Shown here piece after piece: positions 35,839 through 44,348 of a DNA stretch of 64,000 bases. The notes below the pieces were generated by a model. It did no database searches, had not been told where the DNA came from, and saw only the letters and a list, made by a program, of their open reading frames with translations. Location: positions 234,514 through 298,513 of the forward strand of contig NZ_QUNR01000002.1 in assembly GCF_003387535.1 (NCBI RefSeq), written 5' to 3'. Both the position numbers and the translations under genes were made by a program. The first letter of the stretch is position 1. Each line of letters starts with the position of its first letter. The DNA comes from Paraperlucidibaca baekdonensis (GTDB taxonomy: Bacteria; Pseudomonadota; Gammaproteobacteria; Pseudomonadales; Moraxellaceae).

Positions 35839-35929
35839 GGGGTAATCCGTGTTCCGCCCAGAAATGGGGCAGGCCGTAGTCTACACTGAGATTTGATTCA
35901 ACTGGAATGGATGCCAGGGGAGCAATCGC

Positions 35930-38254
35930 GTGTCTGCGCTGCTATTGAGTTCTATTTTTGGCGTATTTTTGTTGCGCTGGTGGGTGCAGCTGCCCGATGT
36001 GGTCTATTGCCTAGGCTTTTTCGCGCTCATGCTCAGTGTGTGTTTGTGCTATGGCCTGCGGCGGCTGCCGTTGCCGCGTGCAGTGTTGATGGTCACTGGC
36101 TTGAGCGCTGGCCTGTATTGGTCGGTGCTGGCGGCCAGTACGGCCATGCAGGCGCAATTGCCGGCGGCCTGCGAAGGTCAGCGCATCACCGTGAGCGGGC
36201 GCATTATTGGCCTGCCGCGCCCAGCGGAGCCGGTGGGCGAGCGGTTTGTCTTTGCGCCGCAGTCGGGTGCGCCGAGTTGCTGGCAGCCGGGTGTGCATTG
36301 GCAGCTCAGCTGGCGAGGCGAGACGGTATTGCGCCCCGATCAGCACTGGCAGTTTCACGTGCGATTAAAACGCCCTAATGGCGTGGTCAATCCCGGTGGC
36401 TTCGATGGCGAATTGTGGTGGCACCAGAGTGGCATCAGTGCCACTGGCTGGGCTAGCCACGGCGAGCTGATAGCCCCTGCTGGCATCACGCTCGATGGCC
36501 TGCGCTGGCGCATTCGTCAGCATCTATTGGCGGCATTTCCTGAGCAGCCCGATGCAGCCGGTACGGTGCTGGCGCTGCTCACCGGCGATCGCGCCGGCAT
36601 GTCGGCTGAGGCATGGGATCGCTACGCACGCACCGGCATCACGCATTTGGTGGCGATCTCAGGCGTACACATCACCATGGTCGCGTGGTTGGTGGCCTGG
36701 TGCCTGCGTTGGCTTTGGTTACGCTCGCCACGCTTGGCGCTGTGGCTGCCGGCGGCGCGCGTGTCAGGCGTTATGGGCTGGCTTGCAGCCTGTGGCTACG
36801 GCGTGTTGGCGGGCATGGAAGTGCCCACGCAGCGCACCTTATTGATGCTTGGTATGGTGGTCTGGCTGCGCTACTTGCCGGGCGAAATGCGCGCTGCGCA
36901 AAGCCTCGTGTGGGCGCTGGCAGCGGTGTTGCTGATCGATCCCTTAGCGATTCATTCGGCGGGCTTGTGGTTGTCGTTTGCCGCCGTGGCTTTGCTGATG
37001 GCCGGTGGCATGGCGCCCGGCGAGGAGGTCAGTTGGCGCGCCGGTTTACGCGCGCAATGGCTGGCGACTTGGGGATTGTTGCCGCTGTCGTTGGCGCTGT
37101 TTTCGCGGCTTGCGTGGCTGAGCTTGCTGGTCAATATCATCGCCATTCCGTGGGTGACATTTAGTGTGGTGCCGGTGGCGATGGCCGGGCTCCTCGCCCA
37201 CACCGTGTCTGAAACGCTAGGCCATGCGTTATGGACTGCCGCTATTGCCAGCATGGCAACGCTCGATGCGCTGCTGAAATGGTTCGCCGCCTTGCCAGCA
37301 GCGGCGCTCGATTGGCATGTGCCGGGGCTAAGCCTGTGGGCCTTGGTATTGAGCATTGCCTTACTGCTGATGCCACGCGCCTTGCCGGGGCGCTCGTTGG
37401 CGTGGCTGCCACTGCTGGCCTTGCTCTGGCCGCAGCCACTATTACAGCCGGGCCAGTTGCGTCTGAGCATTCTCGATGTCGGTCAAGGCTTGGCGGTGCA
37501 TGCGCAAACCGCAGAGCATGAGCTGCTTTTCGACACCGGCGCGGCGTGGCAGGAAACCGGTGGTGCGGGGCAGCGCATCATCTTGCCCTATATGCGATGG
37601 GCACAGGTGCGCGCGCTCGATGCCTTGGTGTTTAGCCACGATGACAACGACCATACCGGCGGCGGTGCAGCGATTATGCGCGCGCTGCCGGTGGCGCAGG
37701 TGTGGGGCGATTGGCCATCGCCGCTTGAGCATTGGCCACTGGCGGAGCGCCCGCCGGTGCAGGCCTGTCGCCAAGGTCAGCGCTGGCAATGGGATGGCGT
37801 GACGTTTGAATTTCTGTGGCCCGCGCCGGCGTTTTTGTTATCTCGTGATAACGAGCGCTCGTGCGTGCTACGTATTCGCGCGCAGGGCTTTAGTGTGCTT
37901 ATTCCGGCGGATTTAGAAGCGCAAGGGGAGTTAACGCTGTTGTCGTTGCTGCCGGCGGCCGATGTGCGCGCTGATTTATTATTACTAGGTCATCATGGCA
38001 GCAAAACGTCGACGACGGCCAGTTGGCTGGCGGCTGTGGCACCGCGCGAAGTCATTGCCACTGTGGGCTATCGCAACCGCTTTCGCCATCCGCACCCGAG
38101 CGTGCAGCAGCGCGTGTTGGCTGCTGGCCAGACGTTATGGCGTAGCGATAGCAGCGGTATGTTGCGCTATGAGTTTCTGCATCCGGGGCAATGGCCGACG
38201 GTGCAGCAATGGCGCCAGCACGATGCACATTATTGGCGACCGCGCCGTGATTAA
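35930..38254 (+). CDS. comEC: DNA internalization/competence protein ComEC
   Basis: The 774 residues show the full ComEC layout: N-terminal membrane segments and a DUF4131 OB-like domain (about 75-170), the Competence membrane domain (about 200-480, with HLVAISGVHITMVAWL), and a C-terminal metallo-beta-lactamase-like domain (ILDVGQGLAVHAQT, FSHDDNDHTGGG, LLGHHGSKTSTT). ComEC forms the inner-membrane channel for single-stranded DNA during transformation. No part seems missing. The GTG start follows AGGGGAG. A GC-rich hairpin (GCCCGC/GCGGGC, 38256-38275) follows the stop. Confidence 0.93.
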   Translation: MSALLLSSIFGVFLLRWWVQLPDVVYCLGFFALMLSVCLCYGLRRLPLPRAVLMVTGLSAGLYWSVLAASTAMQAQLPAACEGQRITVSGRIIGLPRPAEPVGERFVFAPQSGAPSCWQPGVHWQLSWRGETVLRPDQHWQFHVRLKRPNGVVNPGGFDGELWWHQSGISATGWASHGELIAPAGITLDGLRWRIRQHLLAAFPEQPDAAGTVLALLTGDRAGMSAEAWDRYARTGITHLVAISGVHITMVAWLVAWCLRWLWLRSPRLALWLPAARVSGVMGWLAACGYGVLAGMEVPTQRTLLMLGMVVWLRYLPGEMRAAQSLVWALAAVLLIDPLAIHSAGLWLSFAAVALLMAGGMAPGEEVSWRAGLRAQWLATWGLLPLSLALFSRLAWLSLLVNIIAIPWVTFSVVPVAMAGLLAHTVSETLGHALWTAAIASMATLDALLKWFAALPAAALDWHVPGLSLWALVLSIALLLMPRALPGRSLAWLPLLALLWPQPLLQPGQLRLSILDVGQGLAVHAQTAEHELLFDTGAAWQETGGAGQRIILPYMRWAQVRALDALVFSHDDNDHTGGGAAIMRALPVAQVWGDWPSPLEHWPLAERPPVQACRQGQRWQWDGVTFEFLWPAPAFLLSRDNERSCVLRIRAQGFSVLIPADLEAQGELTLLSLLPAADVRADLLLLGHHGSKTSTTASWLAAVAPREVIATVGYRNRFRHPHPSVQQRVLAAGQTLWRSDSSGMLRYEFLHPGQWPTVQQWRQHDAHYWRPRRD

Positions 38255-38370
38255 GGCCCGCGCAACGCGGCGGGCGTGCCGTCATCGCCAGCTGAAATGC
38301 AGCCTTAATGCTTGGCGCACTGGCCGCCATCCCTTAGAGTAGCGAGCATTCGTGATGAGGAGATGCACCT

Positions 38371-39018
38371 GTGTTTGAGATGATGAAATCTGGCGGATAT
38401 TTGATGCTGCCGCTGTTAGTCGCATCGGTATTGGCCTTGGCAATCATCCTAGAGCGTGCGTGGACCTTACGCCGGCGCCGTGTGTCTCCGCCGCAATTGC
38501 TCAGTCAGGTATGGAAGCAGCTGCAAGCCGGCGACATGAATGCCGATCAGTTGCGTTTATTGCAGGCGGGTTCGCCCTTGGGCAGCTTGCTGGCAGCGGG
38601 TTTGATTAATGCGCGCCATGGCCGCGAGCTCACCAAAGAAAGCATTGAAGACGCCGCGACACCGGTTGTGCATGAAATGGAGCGTTATTTAACGCTACTC
38701 GGCACCTTGGCGATGATCTCGCCGCTGCTGGGTTTATTGGGCACGGTGATCGGCATTATTGACGCATTTTTGGTGGTCACCGCTGGCGGCATTAGTGACC
38801 CCACGGCGCTGGCCGGCGGCATTTCGAAGGCGCTGGTTACCACCGCCGGCGGTATTTTTGTGGCGATCCCAGCAATGATCATGCACCGCTACTATTTGCG
38901 CCATATTCAAAGCTTGATGGTGAGCATGGAGCAGCAAGCCGTGAAACTCGTTGATATGCTGCACGGCGATCGTGAAGTCGATGTCGCCGATAGCCAGCGC
39001 CGCGGAGCTGGCGCGTGA
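38371..39018 (+). CDS. exbB: ExbB/TolQ-family proton channel protein
   Basis: This membrane protein of 215 residues has three segments (about 10-28, 110-132, 155-178) and the family stretch LGTLAMISPLLGLLGTVIGI, followed by GGISKALVTTAGGIFVAIPAMI. With ExbD it forms a proton-driven motor for TonB- or Tol-like systems. No tonB lies nearby; in this synteny it may serve an envelope process linked to the adjoining msbA/lpxK genes. The GTG start has GAGGAG upstream; it overlaps exbD by 4 bp. Confidence 0.92.
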   Translation: MFEMMKSGGYLMLPLLVASVLALAIILERAWTLRRRRVSPPQLLSQVWKQLQAGDMNADQLRLLQAGSPLGSLLAAGLINARHGRELTKESIEDAATPVVHEMERYLTLLGTLAMISPLLGLLGTVIGIIDAFLVVTAGGISDPTALAGGISKALVTTAGGIFVAIPAMIMHRYYLRHIQSLMVSMEQQAVKLVDMLHGDREVDVADSQRRGAGA

Positions 39019-39434
39019 AGCTTAAGCGCCCCATGAATGATGAGCTTGAGCTCAACCTCACGCCATTGATCGATTGTCTGCTGTTTTTAATTATCTTTTT
39101 TCTGTTGTCGACGACTTTTGCGAAAACCGGCAAGTTGCAAATTACCTTGCCACAGGCCGATGCCACCGTGCCGGCCGCCAAGAAAAAGCCGCTGGAAGTA
39201 TCGGTCGATGGCCGCGGGAGTTATGCGGTGAATGGCGATATTTTAGCCGACAACAGCCCCGAGGCGCTGCGCGCGGCTATAGTCGCGAAAGCTGGCGAGT
39301 CGCGTGAGCAGCCATTGATCATTTCTGCCGATGGTCAGGCGCCGCATCAGTCGGTTGTTAGCATCATGGACATTGCCGGTCAGCTCGGCTTTCGCCAAAT
39401 TGGCATTGGCACACAAAAGGCTGCAACGCCATGA
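39015..39434 (+). CDS. exbD: ExbD/TolR-family protein
   Basis: The 139 residues include one membrane segment (about 20-41) carrying the proton-path Asp in LTPLIDCLLFLIIFFLL, and a periplasmic domain. It pairs with the preceding ExbB and is coupled to it by a GTGA overlap. It is followed by msbA after 16 bp. Confidence 0.92.
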   Translation: MKLKRPMNDELELNLTPLIDCLLFLIIFFLLSTTFAKTGKLQITLPQADATVPAAKKKPLEVSVDGRGSYAVNGDILADNSPEALRAAIVAKAGESREQPLIISADGQAPHQSVVSIMDIAGQLGFRQIGIGTQKAATP

Positions 39435-39450
39435 TCTTGGAAGCAACTGA

Positions 39451-41217
39451 ATGAATACAGCGCCTATTCCGACCACGAGCTGGGAGTCGTATAAACGGCT
39501 TTTGGGTTACACGCGCAAGCATTGGAAGATCTTTCTGTTGGCGATTTTTGGCTTTGTGCTCAATGCGCAAACCGAGTGGGCCGCCGCGCAGCTGCTGAAA
39601 TACATCATCACCGCCATTCAAGACCAAGACCAAGAGTCGAAAAACCTCTTTCCGGTGTTGATCATCACGCTTTTTATTGTGCGGGGTGTTGGCACATTCA
39701 TTGGCACGTATTACATGTCATTGATTTCACGAAATATTGTCTATGCATTGCGGATTGAGTTGTTTGACCGCCTCATGACATTGCCAGCACGTTTTTATCA
39801 AGATAATTCGGCCGGGCATATTTCTGCCAAGCTCATGTACAACGTTGAGCAGGTCACGGCGGCCGCCACCGACGCGCTGAAAACCATTGTTCGTGAAGGT
39901 GCGGTGGTCATTGGTTTGATCAGCTATTTGTTCTACACCAACTGGAAGCTGTCGTTGTCACTGCTGCTCGTTGGGCCGTTCGCGGCGCTGCTGGTGCGTG
40001 TGGCAAGCAAGCGTTTTCGCAAGCTCGCGGTGCGAATGCAAAATGCCATGGGCAACCTCAACCATATTGCCCAAGAGGCCATCAACGGTTTCTTGGTGGT
40101 AAAGACTTATGGCGGTGAGGATTACGAGCGCAAGCGTTTCGATAAAGCCTCGCGCGAAAACCTCAAGCAAGGCATGAAAATTGTCGTCACCAGCGCCATC
40201 AATACGCCGTTGGTGCAGCTGCTGATGGCGGTGGCATTGGCCGGGGTGATTTGGGTGGCGCTGCAGCCGGGCATTACTGGGCAAACCTCGCCGGGTGAGT
40301 TTGTTGCCTACATCACGGCCGCCGGTCTGATGGCCAAGCCCATTAAAGCGCTGACCGAAGTCAATGAAAAATTGCAGCGCGGCATCTCCGCGGCCCAGTC
40401 AATTTTCGATGTCATTGATGAGACGCCAGAGCCCACAGGCGGTACGCGCGCCATTACGCGATTGCAGGGCGACGTGGAGTTTCGTCAGGTGCAGTTTGCC
40501 TATGAGTCTGGCCTGCCCGTGCTGAAAGACTTTAGTTTGCGGGTATCACCGGGGCAGACGGTGGCGATTGTTGGGCGTTCGGGTTCGGGCAAATCCACCT
40601 TGGTGAACTTGTTGCCGCGCTTTCACGACGCGCAGTCTGGTGAACTACTGATCGACGGCTTTCCGATCGATGATTACCCGGTGGGCGAGTTGCGTAAGCA
40701 AATTGCCACGGTGAGCCAGAAAGTCATTTTGTTTGATGACACCGTGGCCAATAACATCGCCTATGGTGCGTATCGACATTTGCCGCGCGAGACCATTATT
40801 GCGGCGGCTAAAACAGCCTTCGCCGACGAGTTTATTCGTGACTTACCGCAGGGCTACGACACCCGTGTGGGTCAAGATGGCATGCAGCTATCTGGTGGCC
40901 AGCGCCAGCGCATTGCTATTGCCCGCGCGCTCATAAAAGACGCGCCTATTTTAATTTTAGATGAGGCTACTAGCGCCCTCGACAACGAGTCAGAGTTTTA
41001 CATTCAGGCCGCGCTTGAGCGCGTGATGGAAGGCCGCACCACTTTGGTGATTGCCCACCGCTTATCGACGATTGAAAACGCCGATGTCATCGTGGTGATG
41101 GATCAGGGCCGTATTATTGAGCAAGGCTCGCATGCCGAGCTGCTCGCCAAAGCCGGTGTTTATGCGCAGCTGCATAGCCGACGATTTAGTGAGGAAGATG
41201 ATGGCCTCATGGCCTGA
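39451..41217 (+). CDS. msbA: Lipid A export ATP-binding/permease protein MsbA
   Basis: This ABC exporter half-transporter of 588 residues flips lipid A-core across the inner membrane. Six membrane segments occupy about 25-310. The nucleotide-binding domain has Walker A VGRSGSGKSTLVN, Q-loop TVSQKVILFDDTV, signature LSGGQRQRIAIARAL, Walker B LILDEATSALD and switch IAHRLST. The msbA-lpxK order is the common one, and the genes overlap by about 17 bp. Confidence 0.95.
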   Translation: MNTAPIPTTSWESYKRLLGYTRKHWKIFLLAIFGFVLNAQTEWAAAQLLKYIITAIQDQDQESKNLFPVLIITLFIVRGVGTFIGTYYMSLISRNIVYALRIELFDRLMTLPARFYQDNSAGHISAKLMYNVEQVTAAATDALKTIVREGAVVIGLISYLFYTNWKLSLSLLLVGPFAALLVRVASKRFRKLAVRMQNAMGNLNHIAQEAINGFLVVKTYGGEDYERKRFDKASRENLKQGMKIVVTSAINTPLVQLLMAVALAGVIWVALQPGITGQTSPGEFVAYITAAGLMAKPIKALTEVNEKLQRGISAAQSIFDVIDETPEPTGGTRAITRLQGDVEFRQVQFAYESGLPVLKDFSLRVSPGQTVAIVGRSGSGKSTLVNLLPRFHDAQSGELLIDGFPIDDYPVGELRKQIATVSQKVILFDDTVANNIAYGAYRHLPRETIIAAAKTAFADEFIRDLPQGYDTRVGQDGMQLSGGQRQRIAIARALIKDAPILILDEATSALDNESEFYIQAALERVMEGRTTLVIAHRLSTIENADVIVVMDQGRIIEQGSHAELLAKAGVYAQLHSRRFSEEDDGLMA

Positions 41218-42211
41218 GCGTTGGCATCAGGGGCATCCCATACTGCGACTCTTGCTGCCGCTGTCGTGGCTGTTTGCTTGGCTGGTGGCACGCCGTCGAC
41301 GCGCCTATGCCACGGGTAAAAAGTCCGTCTGGCGCTCGCCGGTGCCGGTCATTGTGGTCGGCAATATTAGCGTTGGTGGCACCGGCAAAACACCGCTGAC
41401 GCAAGCATTGGTAGCGCATTTGCAGGCGGCTGGCTGGCAGCCGGGCATCATCAGCCGCGGCTATGGCGGCCGCACCACCTATCCCTGCGAAGTCAGCGAT
41501 TACGCCACGCCTGCTGAGGTTGGCGATGAGCCGTTGTTGCTGGCGCGCGCCTGTGGTGTGCCGGTGGTGGTCGACCCCAATCGCAGTCGTGGCGCGGCAC
41601 ATTTGCTCGCGCGGCATCCCGAATGTAGCGTGCTGATTTCCGACGATGGCCTGCAGCATTATGCGCTCGCGCGTGATATCGAGATTGTCGTGATTGATGG
41701 CAAGCGCGGCCTGGGTTCGGGCTGGTTATTACCCGCCGGGCCATTGCGTGAACCGCCGGCGCGTTTGCGCGAGGTCGACCTGATTGTCCTTAATGGCTCA
41801 TGGCATTTGCCGTCGGCCAAGCCCCCGCAGGCACATATTATGGTGCTAGAGCCGCAGCCTTGGCGTCCGGTCAATCGCGACGAGCCGCAAGGCACGCCAC
41901 CGGCGCAGGGCCCCGTGCATGCGGTGGCGGGCATTGGCCATCCGCCACGATTTTTTGAGCTACTGGCCAGTCTTGGCTATGGCCCAGAGCCGCATGCGTT
42001 TCCGGATCATTACGCCTACCGCGCACAGGACTTACAATTTCAGCCAGCGTGGCCTGTGGTGATGACCGAAAAAGATGCAGTCAAATGCGCGCAGATTGCC
42101 CCGCCAAATAGCTGGTATGTGCCCGTGCAAGCGGCATTGCCCGAGGCGTTTTGGCAGGCATTAGCTAAGCGCTTAACGGCGTGGGCAGCGGCCAACAAAA
42201 CGCTCAACTAG
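41201..42211 (+). CDS. lpxK: Tetraacyldisaccharide 4'-kinase
   Basis: LpxK (about 336 residues) adds the 4' phosphate to the lipid A precursor at the inner membrane. An N-terminal membrane-anchoring segment (about 14-30) is followed by the P-loop VGNISVGGTGKTPLT and ISRGYGG. DDGLQHYALARDIEIVVID is the conserved catalytic region. ATG codons at 41198 and 41201 both lie within the end of msbA; 41201 gives better spacing to GAGGA. Confidence 0.95.
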   Translation: MASWPERWHQGHPILRLLLPLSWLFAWLVARRRRAYATGKKSVWRSPVPVIVVGNISVGGTGKTPLTQALVAHLQAAGWQPGIISRGYGGRTTYPCEVSDYATPAEVGDEPLLLARACGVPVVVDPNRSRGAAHLLARHPECSVLISDDGLQHYALARDIEIVVIDGKRGLGSGWLLPAGPLREPPARLREVDLIVLNGSWHLPSAKPPQAHIMVLEPQPWRPVNRDEPQGTPPAQGPVHAVAGIGHPPRFFELLASLGYGPEPHAFPDHYAYRAQDLQFQPAWPVVMTEKDAVKCAQIAPPNSWYVPVQAALPEAFWQALAKRLTAWAAANKTLN

Positions 42212-42272
42212 GCGGCCCGCTATGGCTGTGCGCTACTATGGTTTTTAGATTTTCAGTTTAGGAATGCTGCTC

Positions 42273-42467
42273 ATGCTTGATAAAAAACTCTTAGCGTTAT
42301 TGGCGTGCCCATTGTGTAAAGGTCCATTGTTGCTCCGTCATGATGAGCTCATTTGCCGTGCCGATGCCTTGGCATTTCCCGTGCGCGATGGCATGCCGGT
42401 CATGCTCGAAGGCGAGGCGCGTGCCCTTAGCCTCGATGAGTCATTACCCGAGCACAACGCGAAATGA
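42273..42467 (+). CDS. Trm112-family zinc-ribbon-like protein (YcaR)
   Basis: This small protein of 64 residues starts [19 protein letters not shown]. It keeps one CPxC pair and a later [19 protein letters not shown], as in the YcaR/Trm112 family usually encoded between lpxK and kdsB. In eukaryotes Trm112 activates methyltransferases; the bacterial role is unclear. The ATG at 42273 follows AGGA by 9 nt and is preferred over 42264. It overlaps kdsB by 4 bp. Confidence 0.88.
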   Translation: MLDKKLLALLACPLCKGPLLLRHDELICRADALAFPVRDGMPVMLEGEARALSLDESLPEHNAK

Positions 42468-43252
42468 GCTTTCGCGTCGTCATTCCCGCACGCTTTGGCT
42501 CCAGCCGCCTGCCCGGTAAGCCGTTGCTCGATATAGCCGGCAAGCCCATGGTGGTGCATGTTTATGAGCGCGCCTTGTTGAGTGCTGCCAGTGAGGTGGT
42601 TGTCGCCACCGATGACGTGCGCATTGCCGAGGCGTTGCGCGATTACAACGCCCCCGTGGTGATGACCCGCGCCGATCACCCTTCCGGCACCGATCGTTTG
42701 CAGGAAGTCGCTACGCTACGCGGTTGGCAGGCCGATGACATCGTCGTCAATGTGCAAGGCGATGAGCCGCTGATTCCGCCCCGCGTCATCAATCAAGTCG
42801 CGGCAAACCTAGCGAGCGCGCCATTGGCGGGCATGGCCACGTTGGCCGAACCGTTGCAAGAGGCCGAGCAGTTGTTTAACCCCAATATCGTCAAGCTCGT
42901 GCGCGACGTAAATGACTTCGCGCTGTATTTCAGTCGTGCGCCCATGCCGTGGGCGCGCGATAGCTTTGCCGATGATCGTAGCCAACTGCCGCCGGAAGCG
43001 CTGGCGCTGTATTTGCGGCATCTGGGCATTTACGCTTATCGCGTCGGCTTTTTGCATGACTACGTGTCTTGGCCGCCAGCGGCTATTGAGCAGCTGGAGT
43101 CGTTGGAGCAGCTGCGCGCCTTGTATCAAGGCGTGCGTATTCATGTGGATGTTGCCCACGAGGCCTTGCCACCCGGTGTCGACACGCAGGCCGATCTCGA
43201 TCGTGTACGGGCTATTTTGGCGAACCCATCTAACCGCGGAGTGGTGGCTTGA
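42464..43252 (+). CDS. kdsB: 3-deoxy-manno-octulosonate cytidylyltransferase
   Basis: KdsB (262 residues) activates Kdo as CMP-Kdo for LPS inner core. [19 protein letters not shown] is the nucleotide-binding start, [13 protein letters not shown] and [13 protein letters not shown] complete the active site, and [10 protein letters not shown] and HLGIYAYR lie further on. Its ATG overlaps the trm112 stop and its stop overlaps the murB start. Confidence 0.96.
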   Translation: MSFRVVIPARFGSSRLPGKPLLDIAGKPMVVHVYERALLSAASEVVVATDDVRIAEALRDYNAPVVMTRADHPSGTDRLQEVATLRGWQADDIVVNVQGDEPLIPPRVINQVAANLASAPLAGMATLAEPLQEAEQLFNPNIVKLVRDVNDFALYFSRAPMPWARDSFADDRSQLPPEALALYLRHLGIYAYRVGFLHDYVSWPPAAIEQLESLEQLRALYQGVRIHVDVAHEALPPGVDTQADLDRVRAILANPSNRGVVA

Positions 43253-44298
43253 ACCCACAACACCTGCGTCAGCATGTGCAGCTTCAGCCATACAACACCT
43301 TGGGCCTGATGGCCGTCGCCGAGTATTTTTATGCCTTGACCAATGCCGATGATTTACCGGGTCTCTTGGCTATGGCTAAAACCCAAGGCTGGCCAGTGCA
43401 GTTGCTTGGCGGCGGTAGCAATATTGTCTTTGCTGGCGACGTGCCGGGCTTAACGATTCAGATGAACCTGCGCGGTATTCGTGAGTGCAGCGCCGACTAT
43501 GCCGGCGATACCGTCATCATAGAAGCGGCCGCCGGTGAGCCGTGGCATGCCTTCACGCAAACCGCACTGGCCAATGGCTGGTGTGGCCTGGAGAATCTCT
43601 CGCTGATTCCCGGCTCGGTGGGGGCCGCGCCGGTGCAAAATATTGGCGCTTACGGCGTTGAAATTGCCGATGTGATGCATTCTTTGCGAGCCTATGATCG
43701 CGAGCAGGGTGTCTTTGTTGAGTTGGCGGCGAGCGATTGCGGCTTTGCTTATCGAGATAGCCTATTCAAATCGGCGCAGCCAGGACGCTATGTCATTGTG
43801 GCTGTGCGCTTTGCCCTGTCGGCAACACGACCGTTGGTGCTGGGCTATGGCGATATTGCCAGCGCCTTGTCAGCTGCCGGCGTGAGCTCACCCACGGCGC
43901 ACGACGTGGCGCGTGCCGTCATCGCGATTCGTCAATCAAAGCTGCCCGATCCCGCGCTGCTAGGTAATGCTGGCAGCTTTTTTAAAAATCCGCTGCTGCC
44001 GGCCGCGCAAGTGGCAGCGCTGCAGTCTGACTTTCCCGGCTTGGTGGCATATGCCGCTCAGCCGCAAGCGCCAGGCTTGCAAAAGGTGGCGGCCGGATGG
44101 CTTATTGAGCAGGCTGGCTGGAAGGGCTATCGCCGTGGCGCCGTTGCCGTGCATGAGCGCCAAGCATTAGTGCTGGTGCACCACGGTGGTGGCCATGGCG
44201 CTGAGCTGTTGGCTCTTGCTGATGACATTGTGGCGAGTGTGAAAGCACGTTATGGCGTGCAACTCGAACAAGAGCCGGTGCTCATGGGTCAGGCGTAA
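43249..44298 (+). CDS. murB: UDP-N-acetylenolpyruvoylglucosamine reductase
   Basis: MurB (349 residues, the longer type I form) reduces UDP-GlcNAc-enolpyruvate to UDP-MurNAc using NADPH and [16 protein letters not shown] binds [27 protein letters not shown] is the central motif (split here for the reader: residues about 110-133), YRDSLFK contains the catalytic region and [10 protein letters not shown] follows. The start is a TTG overlapping the kdsB stop (TTGA), unusual but in good agreement with family alignment ([16 protein letters not shown]). Confidence 0.95.
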   Translation: MNPQHLRQHVQLQPYNTLGLMAVAEYFYALTNADDLPGLLAMAKTQGWPVQLLGGGSNIVFAGDVPGLTIQMNLRGIRECSADYAGDTVIIEAAAGEPWHAFTQTALANGWCGLENLSLIPGSVGAAPVQNIGAYGVEIADVMHSLRAYDREQGVFVELAASDCGFAYRDSLFKSAQPGRYVIVAVRFALSATRPLVLGYGDIASALSAAGVSSPTAHDVARAVIAIRQSKLPDPALLGNAGSFFKNPLLPAAQVAALQSDFPGLVAYAAQPQAPGLQKVAAGWLIEQAGWKGYRRGAVAVHERQALVLVHHGGGHGAELLALADDIVASVKARYGVQLEQEPVLMGQA

Positions 44299-44306
44299 TG
44301 TCAGAT

Positions 44307-44339
44307 AAAAAAATGCCCCGCTGAACGGGGCATTTTTTT
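44307..44339. terminator. Bidirectional terminator between murB and rne
   Basis: The arms 44307-44320 and 44326-44339 form a perfect 14-bp stem (core ATGCCCCG/CGGGGCAT) around CTGAA. Seven A precede and seven T follow, so it can end transcription from murB rightward and from rne leftward. It stands 8 bp after the murB stop and 9 bp from the rne stop. Confidence 0.93.
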
Positions 44340-44348
44340 GACGCTTGA

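Noticed and set aside
38256-38275. GC-rich hairpin GCCCGC/GCGGGC after comEC considered as a terminator
   Set aside because: No T-tract follows, so it is not called an intrinsic terminator.
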